From: JBBREP01 sp963716525
Lineage (GTDB): Bacteria; Actinomycetota; Acidimicrobiia; IMCC26256; PALSA-610
DNA length: 64,000 nt
Direction: 5' to 3'
Assembly: GCA_963716525.1 (NCBI GenBank)
Contig: OY970315.1
Coordinates: 372,001 to 436,000, forward strand
The notes under the pieces were generated by a model. The model saw only the letters and a program-made list of their open reading frames with translations. It did no database searches and was not told the DNA's origin. Both the position numbers and the translations under genes were made by a program. Shown piece after piece: positions 9,085-20,031 of the stretch; the stretch's first letter is position 1; each line of letters begins with the position of its first letter.

Positions 9085-10128
9085 TCAGTCGGCGGCGAGG
9101 CGGTCCTTGAGGGCGAAGATGGCGTCGATCGGGCCCGGATCGACGTCGTTGTCGAGCGCCAGGTAGCTGCTCACCCAGTCGCCGAGGTACATCAGGTCGA
9201 GCAACTGCGCGAGGCGCGTCGTGCCCGCGCCCGTCACGGAGAGCACCTGGTGCACAGCCTCCTCGATGATCTCGCGCGTGTACTCGAAGCGGCGGCCGAG
9301 CTGCTCGTGCTCGAAGCCGTGCCGCAGCTCGACCACCGAGATGAGCTGGCGGGTGACGTCGCCGTGCTGGCCCCACGAACAGATCTCGTTGTGGTCGAGC
9401 TCGGGATACTGCGCCGCGTACGCGGGCGCCTTGGCGTTCTCATTGACGTCGCACTTCCACCGGTATGCAGCCACGCCGCCGAGCGCGCCGCCGCCGTAGA
9501 TCAGCGGGATCGTGCGGTCGAGCCTGCGCGCGACCTCCTTGGCGAGGTTCTTCGGCGCGTCGATGCCGGGTGCGCACGCGTCACGCCGGCTCGCGAGCTG
9601 CTCCTGCGCGCTCACGAGCGCGTCGTGTGCCGACGGCAGCAGGCCCATGCGGAACAGCGCAACGAACAGCGGCGCCACGAGCGTGCCGAGCGCGGCGCGC
9701 GGCAGGTAGCCGTCGTCACACCCAACGTGGAGCGCGCCGTAGTGGTGGGCGACACGCTGGAGCTCGCCGCCGCGACTCACGCACACGAGCCGTGCGCCGG
9801 CCTCGCCGGCACCCCTCGCCATCGACACCGTCTCGTCGGTGTCGCCCGAGTACGACAGCGCGAACACGAGCGAATGCGGCCCGATGTACTTCGGCGCCCT
9901 GATCTGCTTCAACACCATGACCGGCACCGGCAACTCGTGGCTCGCGCTCACGCGGAGCACGTCACCGGCGATGCCCGATCCGCCCATGCCGCACACCACG
10001 ATCTGCTGGATGCCGTCGGCACTCGGGAACGCCGAGGGATCGATCGCGCCCGCGGCATGGTGCGCGTGCGTGAGCTGCTCGGGCAGGCCCTCGACCGCGT
10101 CGAGGAAACGCATCGAGTCGACCGTCAC
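9085..10128 (-). CDS. SIS-domain bifunctional phosphoglucose/phosphomannose isomerase
   Basis: A 347-residue protein beginning with GTG. The N-terminal SIS fold shows IVVCGMGGSGIAGDVL near residue 43 and ALSYSGDTDETV near 90. The C-terminal half has the family's WKCDVNENAKAPA and the ELDHNEICSW catalytic stretch, followed by HGFEHEQ. Homologues interconvert glucose-6-, fructose-6- and mannose-6-phosphate. It is the last gene of the minus-strand group with manB and the Trm112-like gene, so it may provide mannose-6-phosphate for manB. The same gene order occurs in other actinobacteria. Confidence 0.86.
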   Translation of the reverse strand: MTVDSMRFLDAVEGLPEQLTHAHHAAGAIDPSAFPSADGIQQIVVCGMGGSGIAGDVLRVSASHELPVPVMVLKQIRAPKYIGPHSLVFALSYSGDTDETVSMARGAGEAGARLVCVSRGGELQRVAHHYGALHVGCDDGYLPRAALGTLVAPLFVALFRMGLLPSAHDALVSAQEQLASRRDACAPGIDAPKNLAKEVARRLDRTIPLIYGGGALGGVAAYRWKCDVNENAKAPAYAAQYPELDHNEICSWGQHGDVTRQLISVVELRHGFEHEQLGRRFEYTREIIEEAVHQVLSVTGAGTTRLAQLLDLMYLGDWVSSYLALDNDVDPGPIDAIFALKDRLAAD

Positions 10129-10206
10129 GCGTTCACCCCCGCTCGTCGCCTGCGAGTACGTGCCCCCGCCGTACGTTGCGCCCGTGGGCTTCGTGCCCCG
10201 CGCCGC

Positions 10207-10443
10207 TCACGGTTCGAACGTCGGCGTGACGCCGTCGGCTTCGGCCTTGGCCATCAGCCGGTCATGCTCGGCGTCGTCGACCGTGGTCGCCTCGTCGATC
10301 AGCATGATGGGGATGTCGTCCTTGACGTCGTAGCGCCGCTTCAGCCGCGGGTTGTAGAGCACGGCCTCGTCCGCGAAGTAGAGCAGCGGGCCCTTGTCCT
10401 CCGGGCACGCCAGGATCTCGAGAAGCTTCGGATCGAGCGCCAT
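10207..10443 (-). CDS. Trm112-like small protein
   Basis: A 78-residue protein starting MALDPKLLEILACPEDKGPL, the typical opening of bacterial Trm112-like proteins (YcaR family). Only one cysteine is present in the N-terminal position where a CPxC pair often occurs, so zinc binding is doubtful. It starts 11 bases after the manB stop and precedes the SIS gene, an arrangement shared with Streptomyces and Mycobacterium. Eukaryotic Trm112 activates methyltransferases; the bacterial role is not established. Confidence 0.85.
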   Translation of the reverse strand: MALDPKLLEILACPEDKGPLLYFADEAVLYNPRLKRRYDVKDDIPIMLIDEATTVDDAEHDRLMAKAEADGVTPTFEP

Positions 10444-10454
10444 AGGGGAAGTTT

Positions 10455-11792
10455 CTAGCCGCCGCGCACGATGCTGAGCACTTCGGCGGTACGGGAATCG
10501 CACGTGGGGCGGTCCGGCGCCTCCAGGTTGAGGCGCAGCAGAGGCTCGGTGTTCGACGGCCGGAGGTTGCACCACCACTCGCCACCATCGACCGTGAGCC
10601 CGTCGAGCCGGTCCTGTGAGAGCTCCGAGAAGTGCGCCGCGACGCGCTCCATCACCGCGGCGGGATCGTCGACGCGGCTGTTGATCTCGCCCGACTGCAC
10701 ATAGCGCTCGAACGGCTCGCGCAGCTCCGACAGCGGGATGCCGGCGCGGGAGAGGGTCTCGAGCACCATCAACGCGGCGATCGAGCCAGAGTCGGCGCGC
10801 CAGTTGTCACGGAAGTAGTAGTGCGCGGAGTGCTCACCGCCGAAGATCGCGCCGGTGTCGGCCATCACCTGCTTGATGAAGCTGTGACCCACCCGCGAGC
10901 GCACCGGAATGCCGCCGTTCTCGCGCACGATCTCGGGCACCGCCTTCGAGCAGATGAGGTTGTGCACGATCGTCTCGCCGGGATGCTTCGCGAGGATCGC
11001 CTTGGCCACGATCGACGTGGTGGTCGAACCCGACACCGGGGCGCCGAGATCGTCGACGAGGAACACGCGGTCGGCGTCACCGTCGAACGCGAGGCCGATG
11101 TCGGCGTGATTGTCGACGACGGCCTTGCGCAGATCGGCGAGGTTCTCGACCTGGATCGGATCGGCTGGATGGTTCGGGAACGTGCCGTCGAGCTCGCCAT
11201 AGAGGATCGAGAGCTCGAACGGCAGCGTCTCGAACACGATCGGCACGACGAGACCACCCATGCCGTTCGCGGTGTCGGCCACGACCCGGAGCGGCCGCAG
11301 ACCGGCGGCCTCGATGAAGCTGCGCACGTGGACGCCGAAGTCGTGCAGCATGTCGGCGCGCCGCACCGAACCGGCCACCGCGGCCTTCTCCACCGCGCCC
11401 GCGGCGACGGTGGCTTTGATCTGGGTGAGGCCCGTGTCCTCGCCGACCGGTGCCGCACCGGCACGGCACAGCTTGATGCCGTTGTACTGCGCGGGGTTGT
11501 GGCTCGCGGTGAACATCGCGCCGGGCGCGTCGAGCCGGCCCGACGCGAAGTAGACGACGTCGGTGGAGCACAGCCCGATCTGCACCACGTCGGCGCCGGC
11601 GAGCGTGGCACCGTCGGTGAACGCAGCCGCGAGGCCAGGGGACGACGGCCGCATGTCGTGGCCGACGATCAGCGTCTCGGCGCCGGTGAAGCGCGCGAAC
11701 GCGTTGCCGACGCGGCGAGCGAGATCGTCGTCGATCTCGTCGGGGTAGATCCCGCGGATGTCATAGGCCTTGAAGATCGCGTCGAGCGACAT
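10455..11792 (-). CDS. manB: phosphomannomutase/phosphoglucomutase
   Basis: A 445-residue alpha-D-phosphohexomutase. It has all four signature sites: phosphoserine loop TASHNP (Ser97), metal loop AFDGDADRVF near residue 244, sugar loop GGEHSAHYYF near 325, and the phosphate-binding RPSNTEPLLRL near the C-terminus. It interconverts mannose-6-phosphate and mannose-1-phosphate, feeding the guanylyltransferase at 32 kb and Gmd. It sits between a large membrane protein and the Trm112-like/SIS pair, all in one direction with short gaps, indicating an operon. Confidence 0.92.
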   Translation of the reverse strand: MSLDAIFKAYDIRGIYPDEIDDDLARRVGNAFARFTGAETLIVGHDMRPSSPGLAAAFTDGATLAGADVVQIGLCSTDVVYFASGRLDAPGAMFTASHNPAQYNGIKLCRAGAAPVGEDTGLTQIKATVAAGAVEKAAVAGSVRRADMLHDFGVHVRSFIEAAGLRPLRVVADTANGMGGLVVPIVFETLPFELSILYGELDGTFPNHPADPIQVENLADLRKAVVDNHADIGLAFDGDADRVFLVDDLGAPVSGSTTTSIVAKAILAKHPGETIVHNLICSKAVPEIVRENGGIPVRSRVGHSFIKQVMADTGAIFGGEHSAHYYFRDNWRADSGSIAALMVLETLSRAGIPLSELREPFERYVQSGEINSRVDDPAAVMERVAAHFSELSQDRLDGLTVDGGEWWCNLRPSNTEPLLRLNLEAPDRPTCDSRTAEVLSIVRGG

Positions 11793-11804
11793 GAGACCGA
11801 GAGA

Positions 11805-14679
11805 CTAAGGGGCGGGTGGCACCGACCCGGAGATCTCGTCGTCGGTCACGACGGGGCTCGGCGCCGGCTCGTCCGTTGCCGGCCACGGCGCCGGCGACGG
11901 CGACGGTTCATACTGTTCGTACCCGTTGCCACCTGGGGCATCGGCCTCCCCCGGTTCGATCGGGGCGGCAACCGCTTCGCAGCCGTCGTCGCCGAGTGCC
12001 CGGGAGTGGGGCGCGGCGGCGCGCGTCGTCCAGGCGCGCGGCACCGTACGCCAGCGCCAGATCATCAGCGCGAGCAGCACGAGACCGAGCAGGGTGCCGA
12101 CGCGCCCGAGCCAGTCGGCGCCGGTGAGCCCGTATTCGAGCCGGACGTCGTGTTGGCGCGGGATCACCACCATGAGGTTCGGCGCGACGCGATACGGACC
12201 ATCGGCACCGTGCACCTGCCAGTTCGGGAAGTACGAGGTGCGTACCACCACCGGCTTGCCGACCTGGTCGACATGGAAGCTGATCGACGAGGCGGTCTCG
12301 CGCACGCCGGTGACCTTCGCCGGGGTGATGTGCTGCGCTGGAAGGCGGGCGAGCGGCGCAAGCATCGACGGACCGTTGGCGTGGACCGACGTGCCGCCGC
12401 CGGTACCGGGCGTCGTGACGGTGGTGAGCCGGCGCGGTCGTAGCTCGACGTGAGGCCAGGACTTCGGCCCCGACGCCACGACCGGGCGACCGAACGTGCC
12501 CGCGTCCATCCAGAGCGCGTCGGTGGCGCACTCCCACGCGTTGAGCCGCGTGTCGAGCTGACCCGACGACAGGTCGCCGGACCCCGGCAGGCACGCCGTG
12601 CGAGTGCCCGCGTGCATGGTGGCGACGACCGGCTCCGTGTCGAGCCCGGCCACGAGACCCCAGTCGCGGATCTCGTAGACCTTCCAGCCCTTTGGGTCGG
12701 CGCCGTCGATGTCGGGCGCGGTCATGACCGGCACGAGCTGCGGCGACGAGTCGGCGAGCGCCTTCGACACCGTCGTCCAGAACATGAGATACCGCACCCC
12801 GAGCATGCGGGCGTGGTCGACCCCGCGCGTGAAGTCGGCGGTCGTGCCGTACACAAGCCCTCGCACCGGGTTCGACGGTGAGTCGGCGAGCTCGCTCACG
12901 GTGAGGAAGTGCGCGTCCTTCGTGGCGGACGACTCGAAGTACAGGCCTTCCTGCGAACCGATGCAGCCGTTCGTCCAGTAGGGCAGCAGCTCGAGCGCGA
13001 GGCTCGTGCCGTAGTTGTTGATCGCGTCGGTCTCGCCGGCCGACGGCTCCCAGAGCGCACGGCCGCACCCCCGCTGCTTGCCCAGGGAGCCCATGCGAGT
13101 CATGAGGTCGTGGTACTCGTTCCAAGCCGGTTTCGACTCGTAGCCCGAGTAGTTCCAGCTCGCCCACGAGCCCGCCAGCGACCCGCCCTGGTTGTCGGCC
13201 ACGATGATCGTGGTCGCCGCCACGACGACGATCACCACCGCGAACCGCACCGCGCTCGACCAGGCGCTGGCGGCGGCGCTGCTCTCGCTCGGCCCGGGTC
13301 CCGGCGTCGGGTCCCGTGAAAGGGGCCGGCGGGGACATCGGCTCCCCGGCCGCGACCGCAGCGATCTCCACCGTCTGGACCCGGTCGGCACGCTCGACAT
13401 GCTCGTCGGTGCCCCCACCGTCGAACGTCTCGTCCTCGAACGTCTCACCGGCGAACGTCTCACCGGCGAACGTCTCACCGGCGAACGTCTCGTCGTCGGG
13501 TGGAGGCGCGCCGGCGTTCACCCACACGGCGACGGCACGCGCGCCGTAGTCGAAGAGCCGCGCGATCTCGGCGACGCCGAGCGCGGCAAGGAACGCGAGC
13601 GCGAGGAAGTAGAAGGGGATGAACCGCGTGTTCCAGACCGCCTGGTCCTGCGGCCAGAAGCGGAACGCGAGCCCGAAGGCGACGGCCCACACCACGATGA
13701 TGAGCGTGCCGCGCCGCAACCAGTACGCGCCGCCGAGCAGGCCGGCGAGCACGAGCACCCATATCCACACCGGCGTGGGCAACGGGATGTGCGCGCCGAA
13801 CACCTTCCACTCGGTACCGGGCCCGAACAGCCAATTCGTGTACTGCGTGACCTTCTCGTAACGCATGCTCGAGGTGTACGCCTGCGTCGCCACGAGCGGG
13901 AAGCTCCATGTGGCCGTGAGCAGCAACCCGACGATCGACACGGGGATGGCGATACGCCACGTGGCGCGTGGCCGGTGGCAGAGCCACACGACGAGGCCCA
14001 GGAACGCGGCGAAGAGCGCCACGACGATGTGCGACATCACGCAACACGCGAGCAACACCGCGGGCACCCACGGACGGCGCCCGGTCCGGAGCGTGAACGC
14101 GAGCGCGGCGACGAAGAACAATCCGAGCGAGAGGGCCAGCGTGAAGCTGAACTCGCCGGCGAGGCTGCTCGCGAGGTTGCCGCCGTAGATCGTCCACGTA
14201 TCGGTGGTGCCGTGATGGCGGAGGTCGAACTCGTAGAACAGGGTCGCCGCGGCGGACAGCGGCGATGCCGGCCACGGGAACTCGAGCTGTTCCGCGAACA
14301 CGTACGCGGCGATCGGCAACGAGATCGGCCCCAGCACGGTCACGAGCTTGAACGCCACGTTGTACGGCAGGATGAGGTCGAACAGCGCGGTGAGCACCGC
14401 CGGGAACGGGAAGTAGTACTGCCCGATCGGGAAGCCCGAGTACCAGTCGGGTGACCACCCCTGGATGCGGCCCGCGGTGAACCAGTGGTGTTCCAGGAAC
14501 CACGGCCAGTACACGTGGGCGCCCATGTCGCCACCGTTGGTCGTGCTGTTGCGCAGGAGCAGCCCGGGGTGAAGCCGGTAGGCGATCCAGCCGGCGCACA
14601 CGATCGGCACGGCGATGCCGATCACCCACTCCCACACCCGCTTCGGCGCGCGCTCGTCCTCGAGCGGAAGCACCGGCAT
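11805..14679 (-). CDS. large polytopic membrane protein, frameshifted near 13300
   Basis: The gene is read in one frame from 14679 to about 13300 and in another from there to 11805. Joined, it makes about 955 residues. The N-terminal part has around ten membrane segments starting WEWVIGIAVPIVCAGWIAYRL, with a loop TTNGGDMGAHVYWPWFLEHH typical of GT-C-like or 6-pyruvoyl-tetrahydropterin-synthase-related membrane proteins. After an acidic TFAGE repeat linker comes a membrane helix, a large extracytoplasmic domain and a final helix near the end. The break lies in CCGGGACCCGGGCC, where one base restores the frame. The stop is 12 bases from the manB start. A role in envelope glycan assembly is inferred from context only. 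Starts at 14706 or 14679 are both possible. Confidence 0.7.
13422..13496. repeat. five tandem 15-bp repeats in the membrane protein gene
   Basis: Five units of 15 bases begin CGAACGTCTC; the three middle units (13437-13481) are identical and the outer two differ in their last five bases. On the coding minus strand they encode a repeating pentapeptide (TFAGE/TFEDE). The array sits in the linker between the membrane part and the extracytoplasmic part, so unit number may vary between strains. Confidence 0.9.
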
Positions 14680-14774
14680 GCGCCAATTCTGGCATCCGCC
14701 GCGCAACAGACCGGTTCACGCCGAGGTATCGGCTGGGCCAGCCGTACCCGACGAGTGGGGTACGGCGGCGCGAC

Positions 14775-14945
14775 CTATCGACCGGCGCGGGCGAGTTCCA
14801 GGACCTCGTCGAGGCTGATGGCGCCCGATGGAGCCTGCCAGTGGTTCGTCTCACACCGGTGACAGCGGTGGAAGACGATCTCCTCGCCGGCAATCCTCAT
14901 GCGAATAGCAATGAGATTCGCGCCGGCACATCCTGTGCACACCAT
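14775..14945 (-). CDS. small zinc-ribbon protein (56 residues)
   Basis: A short gene starting MVCTGCAGANLIAIRMRIAG, with a second cysteine pair HRCHRCETNHW near residue 30. The two CxxC knuckles about 25 residues apart form a plausible zinc ribbon. The C-terminal segment ISLDEVLELARAG is amphipathic. AGGGAGG lies five bases before the ATG, a strong ribosome site for this window, which supports real translation. It is co-directional with the large membrane protein 95 bases downstream. I do not recognise a named family; a regulator or a nucleic-acid-binding accessory is possible. Confidence 0.65.
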   Translation of the reverse strand: MVCTGCAGANLIAIRMRIAGEEIVFHRCHRCETNHWQAPSGAISLDEVLELARAGR

Positions 14946-15011
14946 CCCAGCCTCCCTGCCAGAACTCGGATCTCAGATATCGGCGCAACCGGCCGCGAAC
15001 TGAAGCCGATC

Positions 15012-15103
15012 GGGACCTTGGTCCCGCGTCGTGACCCCGTGTTGTGACCCCGTGGGGGGTCACCCGCGATTGTGGACCCGCGGTTGTGACCCGTGGTGAC
15101 CCG
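15012..15103. repeat. GTGACCC repeat and hairpin cluster
   Basis: Between the CPBP gene and the small zinc-ribbon gene, GTGACCC occurs at 15031, 15044, 15086 and 15096, and inverted at 15057. Two hairpins result: GGGACC-TT-GGTCCC (15012-15025) and GTGACCCC-GTGG-GGGGTCAC (15044-15063). The block may terminate CPBP transcription or bind a regulator; both ideas are inference. Confidence 0.5.
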
Positions 15104-15118
15104 TTGTGATGACGGTGG

Positions 15119-15892
15119 TCAATGGTGCGCGGCGAGCAGCTGGAACGCGCCGAGAAGGTTGAAGCCGGAGTGCAGCAGGATCGACCGTGACAGGTTGCCG
15201 CTGCGCACCGCGACGACGGCCGAGAACGTGCCCAGCGCGAACAGCGCGGGCAGCGCGGGGAAGGTCGTGACGTCGAGCAGGTGCAACGCCGCGAACGTCC
15301 CCCCGGACACGAGCACCGCGGCGGGGGCGTGCATGCGGCGCAGCGCGGCGCGCAGCACGATCCCACGGAACAGGAGCTCCTCGGCGACCGGGGCAACACA
15401 CACGATCAACGCGAACAGCAGGATGCGCGACCAGCTCGCCGAGTCCTGGAGTTGCTTGCCGATCTCCTGGCTGCCGTGGTGACCGTCGGTCCACAGCCGG
15501 CTGATCGGCAGCAGCAGGCCTCCGACCAGGAGGCTGCCGGCGACGCCGATGCTCAACCACCACCAGTCGGTCGCCCGCACGACCAGCCCGAGGTCGCGGC
15601 GGGGCCCGTTCCCCTTGCGCCCCACGAGCAGGAAGACCAGGCCGAGCATCACGGCGTACTGGAACGCCGTCGAGACCGCGGTGTCGATGGCGTCGAAGTG
15701 CACGGTCTCGTGCTGCCGGAGCAGGTCGGCATGGCGTACCGCGATCACGATCGCGCCGACGACGTTCGCCCCCACGATCCCGACGACCGTCACCCACACC
15801 GCGTCGCCGAAACCCCACCGGACGCGCCGCACGGCCGCGTTCGGTGGCCGTGGGGGCGGTGACCACGGCGTCGCACCGGGTACGGCTGCCAT
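15119..15892 (-). CDS. CPBP-family intramembrane protease
   Basis: A 257-residue membrane protein with about seven hydrophobic segments. The CAAX-processing/bacteriocin-protection (PF02517) catalytic motifs are present: APVAEELLFRGIVLR near residue 178, FAALHLLDVTTF near 215 and LLHSGFNLLGAF near the C-terminus. These provide the Glu-Glu, His and His/Asn residues of the intramembrane active site. The start was placed at the ATG at 15892. It is divergent from ftsH, with 185 bases between starts. The substrate is unknown; bacterial members range from membrane protein processing to self-protection. Confidence 0.86.
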   Translation of the reverse strand: MAAVPGATPWSPPPRPPNAAVRRVRWGFGDAVWVTVVGIVGANVVGAIVIAVRHADLLRQHETVHFDAIDTAVSTAFQYAVMLGLVFLLVGRKGNGPRRDLGLVVRATDWWWLSIGVAGSLLVGGLLLPISRLWTDGHHGSQEIGKQLQDSASWSRILLFALIVCVAPVAEELLFRGIVLRAALRRMHAPAAVLVSGGTFAALHLLDVTTFPALPALFALGTFSAVVAVRSGNLSRSILLHSGFNLLGAFQLLAAHH

Positions 15893-16077
15893 CGGCGCCG
15901 AGCGTAGGGCGGGGCCCCGACGGCATCGAACACACCGGAACATCTCCTCAGGCAGGTATGTACTACCGAGTAGGACCAGTTGAGAGTGGGTCGTAGCATG
16001 GTCGGACGCGCGGGCGACGCCCATTCGGCCGAGCGTCGAGACCGGCACCGCAGATCCGGCGCCGACCAGGAGCGTTG

Positions 16078-18105
<2,028 letters not shown>

Positions 18106-18126
18106 GCCCTGTACCGGGCTCGTCGC

Positions 18127-18561
18127 TCAGCTCGACGTCACGCGCAGCGCCGCCATCGCGTCCCACAGCTCGGTGGCGCCGACCGCGCCGAGAAACGACC
18201 GGCGCACCACACCCTCGGCATCGGCCATGACCACGAGGGGCACCGCGTCGATGCCGTAACGCTCGTGAATCGCTCGGTCGGTGGAGTACTCCACCGCGCA
18301 CGTCGCGACGTCGTCGCTCTCGAGGGGTGCGACCTTCTGTTCCATCGATACGCAGCCGTCGCAAGTGTGGGAGGAGAAGACCACTACGAGCCACGGCGCA
18401 TCGGGACGGGGGAAGTCGGCGCGCGACAGCTGGGCAGGCACCGCCCCCACCTTGGCAGGCACGGGCCCGCCGCCCCGGCGCCCGCGCCGGCGATCCACGA
18501 GCAGCACCACGACGACTGCGATCACGCCGAGCCCGAGTGCGATCGCGAGCTGCACGGCCAT
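18127..18561 (-). CDS. membrane-anchored thioredoxin-fold protein
   Basis: A 144-residue protein with an N-terminal membrane helix (LAIALGLGVIAVVVVLLV) followed by a basic stretch and a thioredoxin-like domain containing VVFSSHTCDGCVSMEQ, the redox CxxC. The cis-proline position is present in YGIDAVPLVVMADAEG. Orientation rules suggest the redox domain is cytoplasmic because RRRGRRGGG follows the helix, but this is not certain. It converges on ftsH with a 21-base gap. No partner oxidoreductase is adjacent. Confidence 0.75.
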   Translation of the reverse strand: MAVQLAIALGLGVIAVVVVLLVDRRRGRRGGGPVPAKVGAVPAQLSRADFPRPDAPWLVVVFSSHTCDGCVSMEQKVAPLESDDVATCAVEYSTDRAIHERYGIDAVPLVVMADAEGVVRRSFLGAVGATELWDAMAALRVTSS

Positions 18562-18637
18562 TGATCCAACGCTAATCCGGCCTGCCACGCGATGGAGCAG
18601 GAACAGGCGCCAGAGCGCGAGCGCCGAACCACGCGGG

Positions 18638-20031
18638 TCAGGTGGCCGGGAGCGCCGCGACCGTCGACACGCCAGTGCTCTCGTCGAGGCGCCGGAACGC
18701 GTACACGGGCGTGTTCGAGGTCACCACCAGCGGCGCGCTCTGCGCGCCCGGCCCGAGCGTGAGGACGCGCACGGAATCGCGCGGCACGGTCGTCTTCACA
18801 TGGCCCACGTCGCCGATCGAGATGTCGACGGCCGCACCGGCAGCACTCACGTTCTCGATCACCACCCTGACGGTGCGCGACGCGCCAGGACCCGGCGTGG
18901 CGAACGCGCTGCGGCGCGCGTCGAGCGTGGCGCCGGCGACGATCGACACCGGACCGGCGCGGCCCCGCCGCGTCGTGTACGTGACGAAGCCTGCGACCGC
19001 GATCGAGGGCGTGGAGCTCGACACGTCGAGCGTGAGCTCGGCCCGGCTTGCCGGGACGGGCACCTGTACCACCTTCATGGTGCCTGCGCTCACCGTCACC
19101 ACGCGCTCGGCGGTGCGGCCCACGCCGGCCACGATGGTCTGCACCGATACCGACACGTCGGTGGTGCCGGGGTTCAACACGGCGATCGTCGGCGTGGCGT
19201 TCGCGCGCCCGTCGGCAGCGACGTGCCATTCACGTCCGAGCGCCGGGCTACCGAGCGCGATCGAGAAACCGCCGTCGCCAGCGCGAGTCGCGTTGCTCGA
19301 GCGCGACCTCGGCCACCACACGGGTGCCGCGCTCGGCGTGTACCGCGACGGCCAGCGCGTCGCGCTGGTCGGCCGCCGCGTTCACGTTGATCACCATTCG
19401 GCTCCGCGGTGGGATCGACAGGCCCTGCAGGGAGGCGGGGCGGGTGGCGCCTCCTGCCTCGAATGCGCTGACGTCGACGACCGCGGCCTGCGTGAAGGGG
19501 TTGAACAGCGCGACCCGTTCGATCGATCCGCGCCGCGTCGAGCCGGCAGGGACAAACCAGTCGGAGCTCGGTCGGGTGGCGCACGGCGTTTGCGCCACGG
19601 AACCGGTGGCGTCGGACAGCGCGGTGGTCGACCACCACATCGGAGCCGAACGGTTCGATGAGGATGCCCGCACCGGCCGCCGCACCGATGTCGCCGGCCT
19701 GCAACGTGATCGTGGCATGCCCGGCCAGGTCGACGCGGCGCTGCGCCGTGACCCGGCCGCCCGCCATCGCGCTCACCGAGACCGGCACGGACGCGGCGCC
19801 GAGGTTCGTGAGGATCGCGGCGTCGTCGCTTCTCGGGAGGTGCTCGGTCGTCGCGAACGCGCAGTACCACACCGCCGACCGAACGCCCTCGGGCGCGAGT
19901 ACCGCCGCGGGGACCCGCCCCGCGTCGCGTGCCGGTGCGGGGCGCGGCTCGGCCGGGTCGCCGAGCACGAGGAGCGCAGCCGCGGTCAGCAAGAGCACGA
20001 GCGCGATCGGGACGCGCCGGCCTTCGCTCAC
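18638..20031 (-). CDS. secreted DUF5719-like protein, frameshifted near 19617 and 19278
   Basis: Three consecutive frames together encode one protein of about 464 residues. It begins with GTG at 20031, overlapping the expected stop of the glycosyltransferase gene. The N-terminus is a signal-like hydrophobic stretch (VPIALVLLLTAAALLVLG) after basic residues. The rest is beta-rich, with repeated phrases on exported-protein themes (VALFNPFTQAAVVDVSAF, TIAVLNPGTTDVSVSVQT). Position directly after the large GT2 enzyme matches the DUF5719 protein of that operon in other actinobacteria. Both breaks are single-base and in GC-rich runs. Function is unknown; a cell-surface role is inferred. Confidence 0.6.

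Noticed and set aside
11908..13300. Continuation of the upper membrane-protein frame to 11908 as one 932-residue protein
   Set aside because: Downstream of about 13300 that frame is Arg/Gly/His-rich with no hydrophobic helices, while the alternative frame gives a normal exported domain and final membrane helix. The long frame is open only because stop codons are rare at this GC content.
13422..13496. CRISPR-like array
   Set aside because: The units are 15 bases, directly adjacent, without spacers, and keep the coding frame of a protein linker.
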